From VRUB01 sp046758085 (lineage in GTDB: Bacteria; Pseudomonadota; Gammaproteobacteria; Acidiferrobacterales; SPGG2), in contig JBHHZP010000048.1 of assembly GCA_046758085.1 (NCBI GenBank), positions 1 to 22,867 on the forward strand: a stretch of DNA of 22,867 bases, read 5' to 3'. Below are positions 7,114 through 14,846 of the stretch, in pieces. The position numbers and the translations under genes are program-made. Position 1 is the first letter of the stretch. Each line of letters opens with the position of its first letter. The notes beneath the pieces were generated by a model. The model was given only the letters and a program-made list of their open reading frames with translations. It searched no databases and had not been told where the DNA came from.

Positions 7114-8010
7114 ATGGCTTTGTCCCCTAAATCCGGTATCGAGCGTGCGCAGATACTGATCGAGGCGCTGCCCTATATCCAGAGATTCTCGGGCAAGACG
7201 CTTATCATCAAGTACGGCGGCAATGCCATGGTCGACGAACACCTGAAGCAGGGGTTTGCCCGTGATGTCGTGCTAATGAAGCACGTCGGCATGAACCCAG
7301 TGGTCGTCCACGGCGGGGGTCCGCAGATCGGTGAGTTTTTGCAGCGGCTGGGCAAAGAGACACGTTTTGTCGATGGCCTGCGCGTCACCGATCGTGAGAC
7401 CATGGATGTCGTAGAGATGGTGCTCGGTGGCCTGGTGAACAAGGAGATCGTCAGCCTTATTAGCCAGCATGGCGGCAAGGCCGTGGGCCTGTCGGGGAAG
7501 GATGGAGGTCTGATTCGCGCGAAGAAGCTCGTCATGGATCGTCCGGGCAACAAGGAAAACCTGCCGAGTGAAATCATCGATATTGGACATGTCGGCGAGG
7601 TACATACCATTGATCCCGAACTGGTGGCATTACTCGATACCGGGGACTTCATTCCAGTCATCGCTCCGATTGGGGTAGGGAACGATGGCCAAACCTACAA
7701 TATCAATGCCGACTCCGTGGCCGGCAAGCTGGCCATTACGTTACAGGCGGAGAAGTTGATTCTGCTTACCAATACCCCTGGGATTCTCGATAAGGAAGGC
7801 ACGCTGTTGACGGGTTTGTCAGCCAAGGAGATTGACACCCTTATTGGCGATGGAACTATTCAGGGAGGCATGCTGCCGAAAGTGCGCTGCGCCCTGGACG
7901 CAGTCAACAGCGGCGTGCGAGCGGCACACATTATCGACGGGCGTGTCGACCACGCTGCTTTGCTGGAGATTTTTACTGATCGGGGTGTGGGAACGTTGAT
8001 CAAGCCCTGA
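7114..8010 (+). CDS. argB: Acetylglutamate kinase ArgB
   Basis: ArgB phosphorylates N-acetyl-L-glutamate in the second step of arginine biosynthesis. The 298-residue product shows the amino-acid kinase signatures: KYGGNAM (33-39), VVVHGGGPQIG (63-73), and the C-terminal NINADSVAGKLA block that binds nucleotide. The N-terminal segment ALPYIQRFSGKT resembles the extra helix of hexameric, arginine-inhibited enzymes such as that of Pseudomonas, so feedback inhibition by arginine is likely but inferred. The ATG at 7114 matches the family N terminus, although no strong ribosome site is visible. No other arginine gene is nearby. A heptamer repeat element starts 2 nt after its stop codon. Confidence 0.97.
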   Translation: MALSPKSGIERAQILIEALPYIQRFSGKTLIIKYGGNAMVDEHLKQGFARDVVLMKHVGMNPVVVHGGGPQIGEFLQRLGKETRFVDGLRVTDRETMDVVEMVLGGLVNKEIVSLISQHGGKAVGLSGKDGGLIRAKKLVMDRPGNKENLPSEIIDIGHVGEVHTIDPELVALLDTGDFIPVIAPIGVGNDGQTYNINADSVAGKLAITLQAEKLILLTNTPGILDKEGTLLTGLSAKEIDTLIGDGTIQGGMLPKVRCALDAVNSGVRAAHIIDGRVDHAALLEIFTDRGVGTLIKP

Positions 8011-8012
8011 TA

Positions 8013-8040
8013 CGACTAGCAAGTGACAAGTGCGAAGTAC
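8013..8040 (+). repeat. Heptamer element, copy 1 (after argB)
   Basis: Four successive 7-mers of the form CAAGTNN (CGACTAG, CAAGTGA, CAAGTGC, GAAGTAC) begin 2 nt after the argB stop, in the sense direction, and end 14 nt before the next start codon. I see no clear inverted arm here. Related copies lie after prfA, prs and ychF. Confidence 0.6.
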
Positions 8041-8054
8041 CATTGGAGTGATCA

Positions 8055-8333
8055 ATGATTCCACGAGTAGTTACAGCAAAGCACACAGATGAGTACCGCG
8101 TGTGGGTAATATACTCTGACGGAACCCAGGGCGAAATCGATTTCAGAGACGAACTCTGGGGTGAAGTATTCGAAACGCTAAAGAAAGTGGAGGAGTTCAA
8201 GCAGCTCCGAGTAAACCCCGAGCTACACACGATCGTATGGCCGAACGGGGCTGACTTTGCGCCTGAGTTTCTTTACCAGAAGCTGCGGCCCGACTTTTCG
8301 CTCAAGCCGACGCCGAGAAGCGGTGCAGCTTAA
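8055..8333 (+). CDS. DUF2442 domain-containing protein
   Basis: This 92-residue protein matches the DUF2442 family: an N-terminal PRVVTAKHTDEYRVWVIYSDG strand region, a middle VFETLKKVEEFKQLRV helix, and the hallmark TIVWPNGADFAPEFLY near residues 59-74. Family function is not established; members are often paired with a DUF4160 gene, and some pairs have been discussed as toxin-antitoxin-like modules. Here no DUF4160 partner is visible on either side (argB upstream, 278 bp of featureless sequence downstream). GGAG lies 7 nt before the ATG. The gene follows the heptamer element and may be transcribed from argB. Confidence 0.85.
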   Translation: MIPRVVTAKHTDEYRVWVIYSDGTQGEIDFRDELWGEVFETLKKVEEFKQLRVNPELHTIVWPNGADFAPEFLYQKLRPDFSLKPTPRSGAA

Positions 8334-8611
8334 ATCATGCCTCTTTTCTTGTGCGCAGATTCTTACATTGAAAACACGTCCCGATAGCGCCGTGATCATT
8401 CTAGAGTTTTTACGGGTGCGGAAATTGCGGCGTGCAAGTCAGGGTGGAATGCGAGCACGTCCATCCAAGGGCGTGGCAAGTGCAACGACCGTGGGCAAAT
8501 AGTTCATGGCATCAAACCGGATAAACAGACCGGCCGAGCGCGTACAGGCGGGGTTCTCAGTACGGAGTGATGAGCGTGTGAGCCGCGCCCAGAGATAGGG
8601 AACTGAAGTTA

Positions 8612-9475
8612 ATGGCTGCCAGCCACATAGAAAAAGCAGAACGTTTCAGGGCGCTTCATCTTGTTGAAGGCACTTTCTTGATGCCGAACGCGTGGGATGC
8701 CGGCAGCGCCCGCATGCTGGCCGCCGGGCCGTTCTCCGCGCTAGGGACGACCAGCGCGGGTATCGCTTTCTCGATGGGCGTTCCCGACGGGCAAGGCCGC
8801 GTCAGCCGCGACGCCATGATAGAGCGTATCCATGCCATTGCGGGTGCCACGGACCTCCCGGTGAGCGCGGACCTGGAGGCGGGATACGGCGAGACGCCCG
8901 AAGCCGTGGCCGCCACTGTCCGTGCCTCGATTCAGGCGGGGGCAATCGGCGGCAACATCGAAGACGACACCGGCGATCCCGGCTTACTTCTCTATGAGCC
9001 GGATTTGGCGGCGGTGCGGATCCATGCCGCGCGCGAAGCGGCCAATGCCACGGGCGTACCGTATGTGCTCACCGGTCGAACCGACTGTTACCTGGTGAGC
9101 CACCCGAATGCTTTCGCGGAAGCGGTCGCACGTGCCAATCTGTATCGCGAAGCCGGGGCGGATTGCCTGTTCGTGCCAGGGGTCCGTGACGCCGACACGA
9201 TCGCCGCGCTGGTGCGCGAGATTGCGGGGCCCCTTAATGTCGTCATGGGCCTGACTGGCAGTGCCCTTTCGGTTAAGGAGTTACAGGCTTTGGGTGTGCG
9301 CAGAATCAGTATCGGCGGCAGCCTGGCACGAGCGACGTTCGACCTCATTCGACGTGCGGTACGCGAGATGGCGGAGGAGGGAACATTTGCGTTTGCCGAC
9401 CAGCAGATAGCGAACGGCGAGCTCTGCGCGTTTTTCGCGTCATGCGGGACAATCGACCGGAACGAAAGAAGGTAA
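8612..9475 (+). CDS. Isocitrate lyase/PEP mutase superfamily protein
   Basis: The 287-residue product is a TIM-barrel member of the PEP mutase/isocitrate lyase superfamily, whose enzymes cleave or form C-C or C-P bonds in small oxo-acids. Visible family blocks are LMPNAWDAGSARM (23-35), LGTTSAGIAFS, the metal-binding-like strand SADLEAGYG, GGNIEDDTGDP and the strand YVLTGRTDCYL. The KxCGH catalytic loop of true isocitrate and methylisocitrate lyases is absent; the segment after IEDDTG runs straight into DPGLLLYE. The substrate therefore cannot be named; oxaloacetate or another alpha-oxo acid is possible. The start ATG at 8612 follows AGGGAA about 11 nt upstream. It is convergent with prmC and stands alone. 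Confidence 0.88.
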   Translation: MAASHIEKAERFRALHLVEGTFLMPNAWDAGSARMLAAGPFSALGTTSAGIAFSMGVPDGQGRVSRDAMIERIHAIAGATDLPVSADLEAGYGETPEAVAATVRASIQAGAIGGNIEDDTGDPGLLLYEPDLAAVRIHAAREAANATGVPYVLTGRTDCYLVSHPNAFAEAVARANLYREAGADCLFVPGVRDADTIAALVREIAGPLNVVMGLTGSALSVKELQALGVRRISIGGSLARATFDLIRRAVREMAEEGTFAFADQQIANGELCAFFASCGTIDRNERR

Positions 9476-9569
9476 CATCCGCATTATTCTTTTGTATATC
9501 TACTTTCCGGCTGATCCGGCACGTTCGCCTCGCCGCGCAGCGCCTTGCGGACCTGGTGGAAAATGTGTG

Positions 9570-10514
9570 TCAGGGGTTGTGAGCGCGGCTCACGCGGTCA
9601 AGCCCTGCGAGGTCGGCGTAGCCGGCAACGTTGTCGTAGCCGGCGCGGCGCATCAGCTCGCGCACAGCTCGTGCCTGATCGCTCCCGTGCTCCAGCACTA
9701 ACCACCCACCTGGTTGCAGGCAAGCGCGGGCATGCGCAACAAGGTCGCGGATGGCATAGAGACCATCGGCGCCGCCGGCGAGTGCGCGGATCGGCTCGAA
9801 GCGAGCTTCGCCCGTAGTCAGGCATGGATCATCATTGCCGACATAAGGGGGATTGCTTACGAGCACGTGGAGGGTCTCGCCCGCCACCGGCGCCAGCCAG
9901 TGTCCGTGCCTGAACTCGATTGCCCGCAAGCCCAGCCGGGCGGCGTTTTGTCGGGCCATTCGCAGTGCGTCCAGGCTGTTATCCGTTGCGATCACGCGGC
10001 ATCGCGGCCGCTCCTTCGCCAGTGCCAGCGCGATGGCGCCACAACCGGTGCCGATGTCGGCGACGGTCCATTGCGCATCACTCGGGATGCACGCGAGCGT
10101 ACGCTCTACCAGCACCTCGGTGTCGGGACGCGGGATCAACACGGAGGCGGAGACGCTGAGTTCCATGGACCAGAACTCGCGCGTACCCATAAGGTATGCG
10201 ATCGGCTCGCCATTCTGGCGCCGCGCCACAAACGCGCACAGTCGCTGCGTTTGTTCATTAGTCAAGATAGTATCGGTATGCGTGATGAGCTGCGCACGGT
10301 CCAATCCGCAAACGGCCATGAGAAGCAGCTCCGCATCCAGGCGCGGCGTCGCGCCCACTGGCGCGAGTTGCTCGATCGCTGAACTCAAGGCAGCGCCGAC
10401 AGTGACATCCCCGTCGAGTAGCGTGCGCGTGTTGAGATTTCGCGTTTTCACCTCGGATGTGGAACTGCATGCCCGAGCGCTTTTGCTTGCCACTTGCAAC
10501 TTGAAACTTGCCAT
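9570..10514 (-). CDS. prmC: Release-factor glutamine methyltransferase PrmC
   Basis: PrmC methylates the glutamine of the GGQ motif of release factors 1 and 2; its substrate PrfA is encoded just upstream. Numbering from the ATG at 10514, the helical substrate domain occupies about 35-105, the SAM-binding motif DIGTGCGAIAL lies near 153-163 and the catalytic NPPY is at 221-224, with RFEP-like ARFEPIRAL after it. The family core begins near residue 35; the first 33 residues (ASFKLQVASKS onward) are encoded by a heptamer repeat element and have no counterpart in usual PrmC. Alternative starts are TTG at 10523 and GTG at 10451. The prfA stop is 5 nt upstream, so the genes are coupled. Confidence 0.92.
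   Translation of the reverse strand: MASFKLQVASKSARACSSTSEVKTRNLNTRTLLDGDVTVGAALSSAIEQLAPVGATPRLDAELLLMAVCGLDRAQLITHTDTILTNEQTQRLCAFVARRQNGEPIAYLMGTREFWSMELSVSASVLIPRPDTEVLVERTLACIPSDAQWTVADIGTGCGAIALALAKERPRCRVIATDNSLDALRMARQNAARLGLRAIEFRHGHWLAPVAGETLHVLVSNPPYVGNDDPCLTTGEARFEPIRALAGGADGLYAIRDLVAHARACLQPGGWLVLEHGSDQARAVRELMRRAGYDNVAGYADLAGLDRVSRAHNP
10415..10510 (-). repeat. Heptamer element, copy 2, inside the prmC 5' end
   Basis: On the minus strand exactly four CAAGTNN units (10510 down to 10483) start 9 nt after the prfA stop. After a spacer, inverted units ending in CTACTCG (10421-10415) close the element; CTACTCG also closes copy 3. The whole element is in frame with prmC and encodes its atypical N-terminal extension. 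Confidence 0.65.
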
Positions 10515-10519
10515 TGCGT

Positions 10520-11602
10520 TCAAGCGCTCAATGCTGCGAGCTGATCGGCCTGGTGCGCCGCGATCAACGGGTCGATGAGTTCGTCGATCTCGCCGGCAAG
10601 AATCTGCTCGAGCTTGTACAGGGTCAAGTTTATACGGTGATCGGTCACGCGGCCCTGTGGAAAATTGTATGTACGGATTCGTTCGGAGCGGTCACCGCTG
10701 CCAATAAGGCTTTTGCGGGTGGCGGCTTCCTGCGCGCGTTGTTTCTGGCGTTCCATCTCGAGCAGCCGCGCACGCAGCACCGACATCGCGCGTGCCTTGT
10801 TCTTATGCTGGGAACGCTCATCCTGGCATTCCACGACAATGCCGGAAGGCGCGTGGGTAATGCGCACGGCCGAGTCGGTTCGATTTACGTGCTGGCCGCC
10901 GGCGCCGGAGGCGCGATAGGTGTCGATCTTCAAGTCTGCCGGGTCAATCTCGATTTCGTCCACTTCCTCGGCCTCGGGCATGACGGCCACCGTGCAAGCA
11001 GAGGTATGAATGCGGCCTTGGGCTTCGGTTACGGGCACGCGCTGTACGCGGTGGCCACCCGATTCAAACTTGAGCCGCGAGTATGCCCCCTGACCGACGA
11101 TACGAACGATGATCTCCTTGTAGCCACCGAGCTCGCTTGGGCTCTGGCTGATGATCTCGAGCTTCCAGTGGCGTTTCTCGGCGTAATAGCTGTACATGCG
11201 AAAAAGATCGGCCGCAAACAGAGCCGCTTCCTGGCCGCCGGTCCCGGCCCGGATCTCCAGAAAGATATTGCGCCGGTCGTTTGGATCGCTCGGCAGGAGA
11301 AGCCTTTGAAGGTCTTCTTGTAGTTGCTCAATTCGCTTCCCGATGCCGTTGATCTCCTCCTGCGCCATCGTTCGGATAGCGCTATCGGAATCTTTCAGCA
11401 TCGAACGAGCAGCCGCAAGCTCATCGCACGCGTGGCGGTAATTTTGATAGTGCTGAACTACAGGGTTGATTTCGGCGTACTCCTGGGATAGACGCCGGAA
11501 GCGTTGCTGATTGCCTATTACCTTGGGGTCGGCGAGCAAGGCACTGATCTCTTCGTCGCGCTGGATCAGCTTCTCCAGCTTAGCTTCGAGGGAGGGGTTC
11601 AC
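10520..11602 (-). CDS. prfA: Peptide chain release factor 1
   Basis: RF1 recognises UAA and UAG stop codons and triggers peptide release. The 360-residue product has the family's usual length. The codon-recognition tripeptide is Pro190-Val191-Thr192 (PxT type, distinguishing it from the SPF of RF2) and the catalytic GGQ is at 235-237 within GAGGQHVNRTDSAVRITH. A second GGQ in RAGTGGQEAALFA (122-124) is normal for RF1. The start is GTG at 11602, two nucleotides after the hemA stop, so translation is coupled. It is followed directly by prmC, which modifies it. Order hemA-prfA-prmC is typical of Gammaproteobacteria. A heptamer element starts shortly after its stop. Confidence 0.97.
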   Translation of the reverse strand: MNPSLEAKLEKLIQRDEEISALLADPKVIGNQQRFRRLSQEYAEINPVVQHYQNYRHACDELAAARSMLKDSDSAIRTMAQEEINGIGKRIEQLQEDLQRLLLPSDPNDRRNIFLEIRAGTGGQEAALFAADLFRMYSYYAEKRHWKLEIISQSPSELGGYKEIIVRIVGQGAYSRLKFESGGHRVQRVPVTEAQGRIHTSACTVAVMPEAEEVDEIEIDPADLKIDTYRASGAGGQHVNRTDSAVRITHAPSGIVVECQDERSQHKNKARAMSVLRARLLEMERQKQRAQEAATRKSLIGSGDRSERIRTYNFPQGRVTDHRINLTLYKLEQILAGEIDELIDPLIAAHQADQLAALSA

Positions 11603-11604
11603 GG

Positions 11605-12864
11605 TTAATCGTGCTCGTGCAGATTGAATAGCTTACGCACGGTTTCGCGCAGTGTGGCATCATCGCCGTAATGGGCACTCCTCAAGGCGGTGGTTGGTGC
11701 ATGCATGAGCTTGTTAGTCAATGCACGCGCGAGCCGTTCCATCACCTGCTCCGGATCTTCTCCCAACGCCAGCCTGCGGCGGGCGCGCTCGAGCTCGGCC
11801 TCACGCGCTGCATCTGCGGTTTCTCTAAGGGCGCGGATACTCGGCACTGTGTCCAGCGATCTCACCCAGTGCATGAACTTGGTGACGTGGGTGTTGATAA
11901 TCTGCTCGGCTTCCTTGGCGGCTTCCAGGCGCGACTGCAGATTCTCGTGCACCACCTCCTTGAGATCGTCAATGGTGTAAAGGTATACATCGCCGAGGGT
12001 GCCGACCTCCTCCTCGATGTCACGCGGCACGGCAATGTCGACCATAAACATGGGTCTGTGCTTGCGCGCCTTCAAGGCCCGCTCCACTGCGCCTTTGCCG
12101 AGTATGGGGAGCTGGCTCGCCGTGCAGGAAATGACAATATCCGCCTCGCTCAGTCGCGCCGGCATCTCGCGCAAGGTGATGGCGTGTGCGCTAAACGGGG
12201 CCGCCAGTGCACGTGCGCGCTCGAGCGTGCGGTTGGCCACAATCATCTGGCGCACGCTATGTTCCTTCAGGTGCCGCGCGCACAGCTCGATCATGTCGCC
12301 TGCACCGATCAGCAGTACGGTCTGCTCCTGGAGCTGGTCGAAGATCTGCTTGCCGAGGCTGACTGCGGCATAGGCCACGGACACGGCGCTCTCGCCGATG
12401 GCGGTGTCGGTTCTGACTTTCTTCGCCACCGAGAACGTCTGCTGAAATAGGCGGTTCAGGATTTTTCCCGTAGCACCGGCCTTGTGAGCCCGCGCAAACG
12501 CGTCCTTCATCTGACCCAATATCTGTGGCTCCCCTAATACCATGGAGTCGAGCCCCGCGGCGACACGGAAGGCGTGCTTGACCGCTGCCTCGTCGCGATG
12601 GCTATAGAGATAGGATTCAATATCCACGGATCGGACCCTGTAATTTTCGGAGAACCAGGATACGGGTGTTTCGCCGTCGCCGCGGTCGACGCCGCAGTAG
12701 AGCTCGGTGCGGTTGCAAGTTGATAATATGGTCGCTTCGCTGGCGGCTCCGCTCGAGGTGATATCGCGCAAAATGTCCCCGACATCTTCCGGTGCGATCG
12801 CCACCTGTTCCCGGATTTCTACCGGGGCGGTGTTGTGATTGATTCCAAAAGCAAAGAGGTACAT
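11605..12864 (-). CDS. hemA: Glutamyl-tRNA reductase HemA
   Basis: HemA reduces glutamyl-tRNA(Glu) to glutamate-1-semialdehyde with NADPH, the committed step of the C5 heme pathway. The chosen ATG at 12864 gives 419 residues and the family start MYLFAFGINHNTAPVEIRE; the frame stays open upstream to 12987, but that extension is Cys/Ser-rich and overlaps the cstA-like gene. Catalytic Cys50 lies in STCNRTELY, followed by GLDSMVLGEPQILGQMKDA, the NADPH-fold motif LLIGAGDM, and the ANRTLERA segment. The C-terminal dimerisation helix is intact. A loose GAGGACGGGG sequence precedes the start. The gene leads prfA-prmC; 59 nt separate it from the upstream cstA-like gene, so its promoter may be inside that gap or farther upstream. 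Confidence 0.96.
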   Translation of the reverse strand: MYLFAFGINHNTAPVEIREQVAIAPEDVGDILRDITSSGAASEATILSTCNRTELYCGVDRGDGETPVSWFSENYRVRSVDIESYLYSHRDEAAVKHAFRVAAGLDSMVLGEPQILGQMKDAFARAHKAGATGKILNRLFQQTFSVAKKVRTDTAIGESAVSVAYAAVSLGKQIFDQLQEQTVLLIGAGDMIELCARHLKEHSVRQMIVANRTLERARALAAPFSAHAITLREMPARLSEADIVISCTASQLPILGKGAVERALKARKHRPMFMVDIAVPRDIEEEVGTLGDVYLYTIDDLKEVVHENLQSRLEAAKEAEQIINTHVTKFMHWVRSLDTVPSIRALRETADAAREAELERARRRLALGEDPEQVMERLARALTNKLMHAPTTALRSAHYGDDATLRETVRKLFNLHEHD

Positions 12865-12923
12865 CTTGAACGGCCCCGTCCTCGCCGAGCTAGCCTCGGA
12901 TTGTGGGTCCTGCAGGCAAGGTG

Positions 12924-14621
12924 TCAAGCACCACGCACAGCTGCAGGCGGTCGTCTGAAGGCTCGCCACGCTTCCCACACGAGCCACCCTTCCAACCCCA
13001 GCAGTATTATGCCACTGCCCAGCAGTAGCCAGTCACCGCCGTGCCACCACAGGGCAAGCTGTGAGCCCAGCGCCCACGTAGTCACGAGCATCAGGAATAA
13101 GGCTGGGACCCAAACTGCAAAAGCCGGCTGGCGCCGGCGTCGTAGCGCTAGGGCGATCAGCAACAAGCCCGTCAGCGCCAGGATCTGGTTCCACGAACCG
13201 AACAGCGGCCACAACGCCAGCCCACCTCGGCCATGGCCGTCGTACAACGCCAGTGCCGCGGCCAGCGTGACCGTCAACAGCAACATAGTCTTTTCGTTCT
13301 TCAAGCGGGAGACACCGTACAGGTTGACGAGCTCCGTAAGGAGTTGTTTCTGCACCCGGATTCCGGCATCGAGTGTCACTGCAATCAACCCCGCAACGAC
13401 CACGGCCGCAAACGTACGCACAAGATCCTTGTCGATGCCCAGCGCTCCTGCCAACCCGGCCGACCCGTCGATGTACAGGCGCAGAACCCGTGGCAGGCTT
13501 TGCACTCCTTGCCACGAGCTGTAGAACTGTGCCCACTTGTCGGGGCTGCTGAAACCTGCAGTGCAAACCAGAATTACGCTTAAGGCGAGAGCGCCTTCGG
13601 CGGCCGCTACACCGTAGCCAACGTAGCGTGCATCGGTGACCCGTACCATTTGTCTTGCCGTGATACCGTGGGCAAACAGCAGATAAAAACCCGCGATCGC
13701 ACCCGAGGTGAGGGTCACGAAAATCCACGGGAGCGCGCGCGGAGCAGTAGACAGCGTGTTGAAATTTGGTGCGACTATGGCCGGATGCATGAAGATGATC
13801 GCGGCGGTCACGATTAATAAAAGCAAGCCCGCCTGCCATGCCATCAAATAACCTCGCGGTTGCGCGAGCTGCCAATGCGGCGCGCGTGTGACGTAATAGG
13901 ACGACACGAAAAGTAAGACCACCCAGGCCGCTGTCGCGTCTAGAGATAGCAGTGAGCGGCCGCGAAGGTCGATATTCAATGCGCCCGAGAATGCCACCGG
14001 TACGTGACCGAGCAGCCACACCGTTATTAATGCGAGCACGACCGTGATGAGTGCCACTCGCGCCAGCCGCGCGCCGGCGCGATGCAAAAAAAAGCCAAGG
14101 CCAAGGGCAAGCAACATCTGAGTCCAAAAGGGCAGGACCGCGGACGGATAGGCTGTCAGCGTTTCTGCGGTAAGCCAGGCAAACACCGCGTTCATGGTGA
14201 GAATCAACGCCGTGGCGAGAATCAGGACTAATGGCCGCGCGCGCGAGCCCATCAAGTTGGCCACGAGTTCCGCCATGCCGCTAGCGGGCTCGCGTCGAGC
14301 CAGCCACAAGGTGCCTAACCCGTACACCCCGGCGGCCACAACCGTCCCGACTACGACCCACAAGAATGCCGGTATCCACCCCCATACGACCGAGATTCCG
14401 GCGCCGGTCAGGGTGGTGGCGCCCGCCACGAGCGCGAAGTGATAGCTAAAGACCAGATGCCGGTTATGCGTGATCGATTCCGGTTCATCTGCCTGCGCGT
14501 CAGCCGATGTACTATAATTTGCGTCAAGGCGAAATACCGACAACGCCAACAACTTGGCATAAAAGCGGTATCCCAGCACGAATACCGCGGCCCCGGTGAG
14601 CAGCAAAAACAGTGCGTTCAT
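12924..14621 (-). CDS. CstA-family transporter, divergent and short
   Basis: This 565-residue, highly hydrophobic protein (about 14-16 membrane segments) aligns at its N terminus with carbon-starvation protein CstA, a family of peptide or pyruvate proton symporters in the inner membrane: ALGYRFYAK-like VLGYRFYAKLLA (15-26), then HFALVAGATTLTGAG and GWIPAFLW, matching the CstA blocks HHFAAIAGAGPLVGP and YLPGTLW. The glycine-proline pairs of the second block are replaced by TTLTGAG. Typical CstA and BtsT are about 700 residues, so this is a shorter, divergent branch and substrate cannot be assigned. AAGG lies 7 nt before the ATG. It sits directly upstream of hemA on the same strand, an unusual position. 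Confidence 0.8.
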   Translation of the reverse strand: MNALFLLLTGAAVFVLGYRFYAKLLALSVFRLDANYSTSADAQADEPESITHNRHLVFSYHFALVAGATTLTGAGISVVWGWIPAFLWVVVGTVVAAGVYGLGTLWLARREPASGMAELVANLMGSRARPLVLILATALILTMNAVFAWLTAETLTAYPSAVLPFWTQMLLALGLGFFLHRAGARLARVALITVVLALITVWLLGHVPVAFSGALNIDLRGRSLLSLDATAAWVVLLFVSSYYVTRAPHWQLAQPRGYLMAWQAGLLLLIVTAAIIFMHPAIVAPNFNTLSTAPRALPWIFVTLTSGAIAGFYLLFAHGITARQMVRVTDARYVGYGVAAAEGALALSVILVCTAGFSSPDKWAQFYSSWQGVQSLPRVLRLYIDGSAGLAGALGIDKDLVRTFAAVVVAGLIAVTLDAGIRVQKQLLTELVNLYGVSRLKNEKTMLLLTVTLAAALALYDGHGRGGLALWPLFGSWNQILALTGLLLIALALRRRRQPAFAVWVPALFLMLVTTWALGSQLALWWHGGDWLLLGSGIILLGLEGWLVWEAWRAFRRPPAAVRGA

Positions 14622-14634
14622 ATGTAAGCCTTCG

Positions 14635-14741
14635 TTCTTATATATAGTAACCGAGGGGGTTGGTGTTATTTAATCAGACACATAGCGCTTGTGACAGCGT
14701 AGAGACCGAGAGCAGTTGAAAGCAGGTAGCATATATAAGAA
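14635..14741. promoter_or_regulatory. Inverted 11-mers in the divergent cstA-like/lipoprotein intergenic region
   Basis: TTCTTATATAT (14635-14645) and ATATATAAGAA (14731-14741) are perfect reverse complements 85 bp apart in the 225-bp divergent gap. The right copy contains a TATATA/TATAAG -10-like sequence for the lipoprotein gene. No good -35 box is visible. They could be paired binding sites for a regulator, or AT-rich coincidence. Confidence 0.3.
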
Positions 14742-14846
14742 ACTGGGTTGCGGGCCGCCGCCGCGGGAACAATTAGGTGGTCGTGTATCTCAAATAAATA
14801 GACCTGATTTGTGCGGGCTCCAGCGGGAACCCGGACGAGGAAACCG

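Noticed and set aside
11671..12450. 259-codon plus-strand frame opposite hemA
   Set aside because: It is antisense to conserved HemA sequence, Cys/His/Gly-rich, and has no ribosome site or recognisable domain.
12865..12987. 41-residue N-terminal extension of HemA
   Set aside because: Family proteins start at MYLFAFGINHNTAP; the extension is Cys/Ser-rich and overlaps the upstream gene.
13033..14127. 364-codon minus-strand frame overlapping the cstA-like gene
   Set aside because: It is in another frame of the same strand, Arg-rich and without membrane segments; the hydrophobic CstA-like frame is the real one.
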